Shown piece by piece: positions 4,516-5,025 of a stretch of DNA of 5,025 nucleotides. The notes below the pieces were generated by a model, which did not search any database, was not told where the DNA came from, and saw only the letters and a program-made list of their open reading frames with translations. The stretch lies in contig JAJRUA010000149.1 in the NCBI GenBank assembly GCA_024278035.1, forward strand, positions 1-5,025. The letters run 5' to 3'. The position numbers and the translations under genes were made by a program. The stretch comes from Planctomycetota bacterium (GTDB taxonomy: Bacteria > Planctomycetota > Planctomycetia > Pirellulales > Lacipirellulaceae). Numbering within the stretch: position 1 is the first letter of the stretch; every line of letters starts with the position of its first letter.

Positions 4516-5025
4516 CCGTAACGTGCTTGTAGCAACTTCAGCGTAAGCACCCATACGGCCCGTTGCGTTGCCATCCCAACGGTGCTGGGCAACGCACTGT
4601 AAAATCCGCTCCGCAACGGCCACCGCATCACGCCCCGCGGCACCACTCACTCGGGGCGATTCTCCGGTGCCCACAGCACGGGCAAAGTCGCGTAGCTCCA
4701 GCTTGATTGCGTTCACAGCAGGAGCAGCGTGCTCTTCTTTGACCAGCACGTCCTCAAACAGCTTGCCAGCAAAAAGTTCGGCTTGTTGCTCGGCAGAGAA
4801 CGAAGCGGGGTCGAAACGACGCGCCAGCACCTCAGCGTTCGGACGAACGGTTGTGGCCGTTCCTTTGGCAAAGTCGTAGGTAACGAACCCGTCGGATCCA
4901 AACACTTGCATTTCACGTTGTAGTTCGTAGCTCACGCGCGATGCGGTAAGCCGAGCGACACAGCCGCTGGCGAAAGTCAGGTCCGCGGTCACCATGTCTT
5001 CTTGATCCCCACCAGCCGCCGAGCC
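4504..5025 (-). CDS. Gfo/Idh/MocA-family oxidoreductase, C-terminal part (partial, 5' end outside window)
   Basis: The frame stays open to the right edge, giving 173 residues; the first ATG in view (4995) is internal, because ten in-frame codons (GSAAGGDQED) precede it. The visible part is the C-terminal alpha/beta domain of a Gfo/Idh/MocA NAD(P)-dependent sugar oxidoreductase. It shows the typical run of strands 'DMVTADLTFASGCVARLTASR', then 'REMQVFGSDGFVTYDF', and later the helix 'LELRDFARAVGTGESPRVSG' with 'GRDAVAVAERIL' close to the end. The N-terminal Rossmann domain and the catalytic EKP-type motif are outside the window, so activity cannot be judged. Members near lipid A genes (GnnA type) oxidise UDP-GlcNAc, but many others exist and no lipid A gene is visible here, so the substrate stays open. 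It is convergent with the permease, 21 bases away. Confidence 0.85.
   Translation of the reverse strand, partial: GSAAGGDQEDMVTADLTFASGCVARLTASRVSYELQREMQVFGSDGFVTYDFAKGTATTVRPNAEVLARRFDPASFSAEQQAELFAGKLFEDVLVKEEHAAPAVNAIKLELRDFARAVGTGESPRVSGAAGRDAVAVAERILQCVAQHRWDGNATGRMGAYAEVATSTLRKSA

Noticed and set aside
4504..4995. Treating ATG 4995 as the true start of the oxidoreductase
   Set aside because: The frame remains open to the window edge, and the visible sequence begins inside the C-terminal domain, so the real start is outside.
1..5025. CRISPR array, tRNA, rRNA, insertion sequence or phage genes
   Set aside because: No regularly spaced repeats, cloverleaf, rRNA blocks, transposase motifs or paired terminal repeats were seen by eye on either strand.

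Overview
The window looks like ordinary chromosomal DNA from a planctomycete, most likely of the Pirellula/Rhodopirellula type. The best evidence is the minus-strand gene at 1401-2507. It encodes an exported protein with a C-x4-CH haem-type motif inside an 'HIQPLLVNNC...GCH' block, a style typical of planctomycete cytochrome-like proteins. A small cysteine-rich lipoprotein-like ORF, a Gfo/Idh/MocA oxidoreductase and several starts without a Shine-Dalgarno sequence fit the same group. The assignment rests on protein style, because no rRNA or other marker gene is present.

Layout from left to right: the last 48 codons of a nuclease-like protein with a cysteine cluster (2-148, +) are followed by a candidate terminator (174-202). 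Next is a HAD-superfamily phosphatase/phosphomutase (229-927, +). A 210-base gap containing a two-part hairpin (1010-1041) leads to a small cysteine-rich, probably lipid-anchored protein (1138-1395, +). That gene converges, with a 5-base gap, on the long minus-strand gene for the exported CX4CH protein (1401-2507). A 127-base divergent spacer separates this from acylphosphatase (2635-2907, +). After acylphosphatase come two overlapping, mutually exclusive hairpins (2908-2946), then a large ABC-2-type permease (2986-4482, +). The permease converges on the C-terminal part of a Gfo/Idh/MocA oxidoreductase (4504-5025, -, running off the right edge). A probable terminator lies between them and overlaps the oxidoreductase stop codon.

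The genes do not form an obvious pathway. Strand changes at nearly every gene suggest mostly separate transcription units; only acylphosphatase and the permease could share a transcript. No mobile element, CRISPR array, tRNA, rRNA or phage gene was seen, and no convincing new multi-gene system. The points most worth a second look are the alternative hairpins after acylphosphatase, the permease with a large extracytoplasmic insert and no ATPase beside it, the small cysteine-rich protein, and promoter-like boxes placed so close to start codons that leaderless transcripts are possible.
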